A stretch of 64,000 nt of DNA from JAIVJZ01 sp035645695 (GTDB lineage Bacteria; Acidobacteriota; Blastocatellia; Pyrinomonadales; Pyrinomonadaceae), in assembly GCA_035645695.1 (NCBI GenBank), contig DASQMC010000022.1, forward strand, positions 25,997 to 89,996, given 5' to 3'. The notes under the pieces are model-generated. The model was not told the origin of the DNA and ran no database searches. It saw only the letters and a list, made by a program, of their open reading frames with translations. Below, piece by piece: positions 62,793 through 64,000 of the stretch (positions within the stretch are counted from its first letter, which is position 1; every line of letters begins with the position of its first letter). The position numbers and the translations under genes were made by a program.

Positions 62793-63700
62793 TTTCTTTC
62801 TCTGTCAATGTTCGACGGTGCGGCTACGGGTGCAGCGGCGGGCGGCGTGCGCGGCGGCGGGTGATAGAGCAGCACCGCGACCTCTCCGAGTGAATTCAAA
62901 CGCGCGCTCGGTTTAACTTTGATCTCGTGTGGGGAGGTGGCCGACCCCTGCTTGAACTCCACCACTTGCCCGACGCTCAAGCCCGCCGGGTAAATGCTGT
63001 CCTGCCCCGTCGTCACGACCATGTCGCCCTGTTTGACCGCTTCCAGCCCGGAGACATAGCGCATGTCGAGCAGGCCGTTGCGGCCGTAACCGCGCACCGA
63101 ACCCATCGCCTGAGAGGTGCCGAGCTGGCTGACGACCGCTCCGGCGGCCGAGCGTTCATCCGTGATCAGGAGCACCTGCGACGTGACCGGGCTGACGCCG
63201 ATGATGCGCCCGACGATGCCTTCGTGCGTCACGACCGGCATGTCTCTCTCGATGCCGGAAGAACTGCCGCGATTGATCATCACGGAGTCGAACCACTCGG
63301 ACGGGTCGCGTGCGATGACGCGCGCCGTGACGGTCTGGTAGCCGCTTTTTTCCTTGAAATCGAGGAGTCCCCGGAGCCGCTCGTTCTCGTCGCGCGACAT
63401 TTGCGCCGCGCGCAGTTCGGTCTCGGTGGCGGCGAGGCGGCGTCTTAGGTCTTCGTTCTCGGTGGCGGCTCGGTTGAGGCTGCCGAGGTGCTGGAAAAAG
63501 CCCGTGCCCGCGCCCGTCGCGCCGGAAAAGAGTCCCTGCACCGGCGAGGCAAGGGCTTGCGCCCACACCTGAATCAGACGCTTGTGTCCCGATTCGTCGC
63601 GCGCCGTTACCGACATCAAAGCCAGATTCACACCGAGCAGCGCCAGCAACCACAGCGGCGCGCGCTGCCTGATCTCTTTCTGCGTTCGCGTAACGGCCAT
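62789..63700 (-). CDS. mreC: Rod-shape determining protein MreC
   Basis: A 303-residue periplasmic scaffold of the elongasome. The start at 63700 (MAVTRTQKEIRQRAPLW) is chosen over the longer frame from 63751. An N-terminal helix (LWLLALLGVNLALMSV) anchors it; a coiled coil follows (NRAATENEDLRRRLAATETE), then the two beta domains (TARVIARDPSEWFDSVMINRG; VVTHEGIVGRIIGVSPVTSQ). The C-terminus is Pro/Ala-rich. mreB is normally upstream; here an insertion sequence begins 31 bp upstream and may separate mreC from mreB or from its promoter. Confidence 0.94.
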   Translation of the reverse strand: MAVTRTQKEIRQRAPLWLLALLGVNLALMSVTARDESGHKRLIQVWAQALASPVQGLFSGATGAGTGFFQHLGSLNRAATENEDLRRRLAATETELRAAQMSRDENERLRGLLDFKEKSGYQTVTARVIARDPSEWFDSVMINRGSSSGIERDMPVVTHEGIVGRIIGVSPVTSQVLLITDERSAAGAVVSQLGTSQAMGSVRGYGRNGLLDMRYVSGLEAVKQGDMVVTTGQDSIYPAGLSVGQVVEFKQGSATSPHEIKVKPSARLNSLGEVAVLLYHPPPRTPPAAAPVAAPSNIDRERK

Positions 63701-63705
63701 AGTTG

Positions 63706-63730
63706 GTAAATAGTGAATCGTAAATCGTAA
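63706..63730. repeat. Half of a GAATCGT-family STRR, cut by an insertion sequence
   Basis: GTAAATAGTGAATCGTAAAT and CGTAA are the left arm of a hairpin like that at 62713, but no right arm follows; the insertion element begins at 63731. Confidence 0.75.
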
Positions 63731-64000
63731 GGGTCTGATGAAGTTAAGCACAATTTGATGGGTGCTAAACTTCTGACGTGCAAAGGCTAAACCGCTATTA
63801 TCGCCGTTCTCGAATCGCGGAAGCTAAATTCCGCCTCTTGATTCGATACTTTGCACTCGATTTACACGCCGCTGATGCAGCACAGTTGACTGGCATCTCG
63901 CATCGCTCAGTCATCACGATCTTTGGCAAAATCCGCCAGCGCATCGCTGACGAATGTGAACGTCAATCACCGTTCAAGGACGGTGATGTCGAGGTGGATG
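63731..64000 (+). mobile_element. IS1595-type insertion sequence, left end (truncated by window)
   Basis: The element probably begins GGGTCTGATGAAGTTAAGCA, where the repeat sequence stops, and continues beyond the window. The right inverted repeat and target duplication are not visible, so the family is assigned from the transposase. Confidence 0.7.
63778..64000 (+). CDS. IS1595-family transposase (N-terminal part)
   Basis: 74 codons from a GTG at 63778 to the window edge: VQRLNRYYRRSRIAEAKFRL, then LIRYFALDLHAADAAQLTG and ISHRSVITIFGKIRQRIADE, ending GDVEVD. The helix-turn-helix-like N-terminus followed by a G-x-x-E-V-D segment is the start of the DDE domain of IS1595-like transposases, with the final Asp likely the first catalytic residue. 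The rest of the gene is outside the window. It is oriented opposite to mreC. Confidence 0.75.
   Translation, partial: MQRLNRYYRRSRIAEAKFRLLIRYFALDLHAADAAQLTGISHRSVITIFGKIRQRIADECERQSPFKDGDVEVD

Overview
The window is a GC-rich bacterial chromosome segment. It most resembles an Acidobacteriota genome of the Blastocatellia/Pyrinomonadaceae type, which is inferred from content rather than from a marker gene. Supporting signs are a large TonB-dependent receptor with an N-terminal carboxypeptidase-regulatory-like domain, futalosine-pathway menaquinone genes, a PEP-CTERM protein, LptE (a diderm envelope) and a deoxyhypusine-synthase-like enzyme. No rRNA, tRNA or CRISPR array was seen.

Layout. 1-7.2 kb: truncated TonB-dependent receptor, CsbD/YflT stress protein, an NSS transporter with its MetS-like small subunit, and a CPA2 antiporter. 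7.2-16.8 kb: arginine regulon, with argH facing argR-argG-(P-loop NTPase of unknown role)-argC-argD-argF'-argB. The carbamoyltransferase is of the N-acylornithine type, so the pathway probably runs on acylated ornithine. 17-25 kb: secreted beta-propeller, then tilS-hpt-ftsH-folP-lptE-holA. 25-33 kb: rpsT, then phoH-[NACHT NTPase]-ybeY-corC, a DHS-like enzyme, a YkgJ-like protein and an MM0924-like protein. 33-46 kb: NlpC/P60 and SLT-like cell-wall enzymes, an unknown 473-aa protein, a probable heterodimeric ABC exporter, a DICT-GAF-GGDEF cyclase, and small enzymes (thioesterase, YbjQ, alkyltransferase-like, cupin, cyclase). 46-52 kb: mqnA, mqnC, a fused MFS/spermidine-synthase-like protein and an alpha/beta hydrolase. 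52-55.5 kb: a giant RNase E/G with an approximately 600-residue disordered insertion. 56-59 kb: OmpA-like secreted protein, a 660-bp inverted-repeat mobile element, and a CHRD/PEP-CTERM protein. 59-63.7 kb: rodA, pbp2, mreD, mreC (leftward). The window ends in the start of an IS1595-type transposase.

The most distinctive feature is a set of about 18 intergenic short-tandem-repeat loci. Most are hairpins whose arms are 7-8-bp units repeated in tandem, with the reverse complement on the other side. At least five different unit sequences are used, with loops conserved within each family. They lie mainly between co-directional genes, often touching stop or start codons, and one has entered a reading frame. 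Convergent gene ends instead carry long, perfect non-repetitive hairpins. Other points of interest are the NACHT defence-type gene embedded in the phoH-ybeY operon, the MITE-like element with a promoter/RNA/terminator cassette, and the P-loop gene in the arginine operon.
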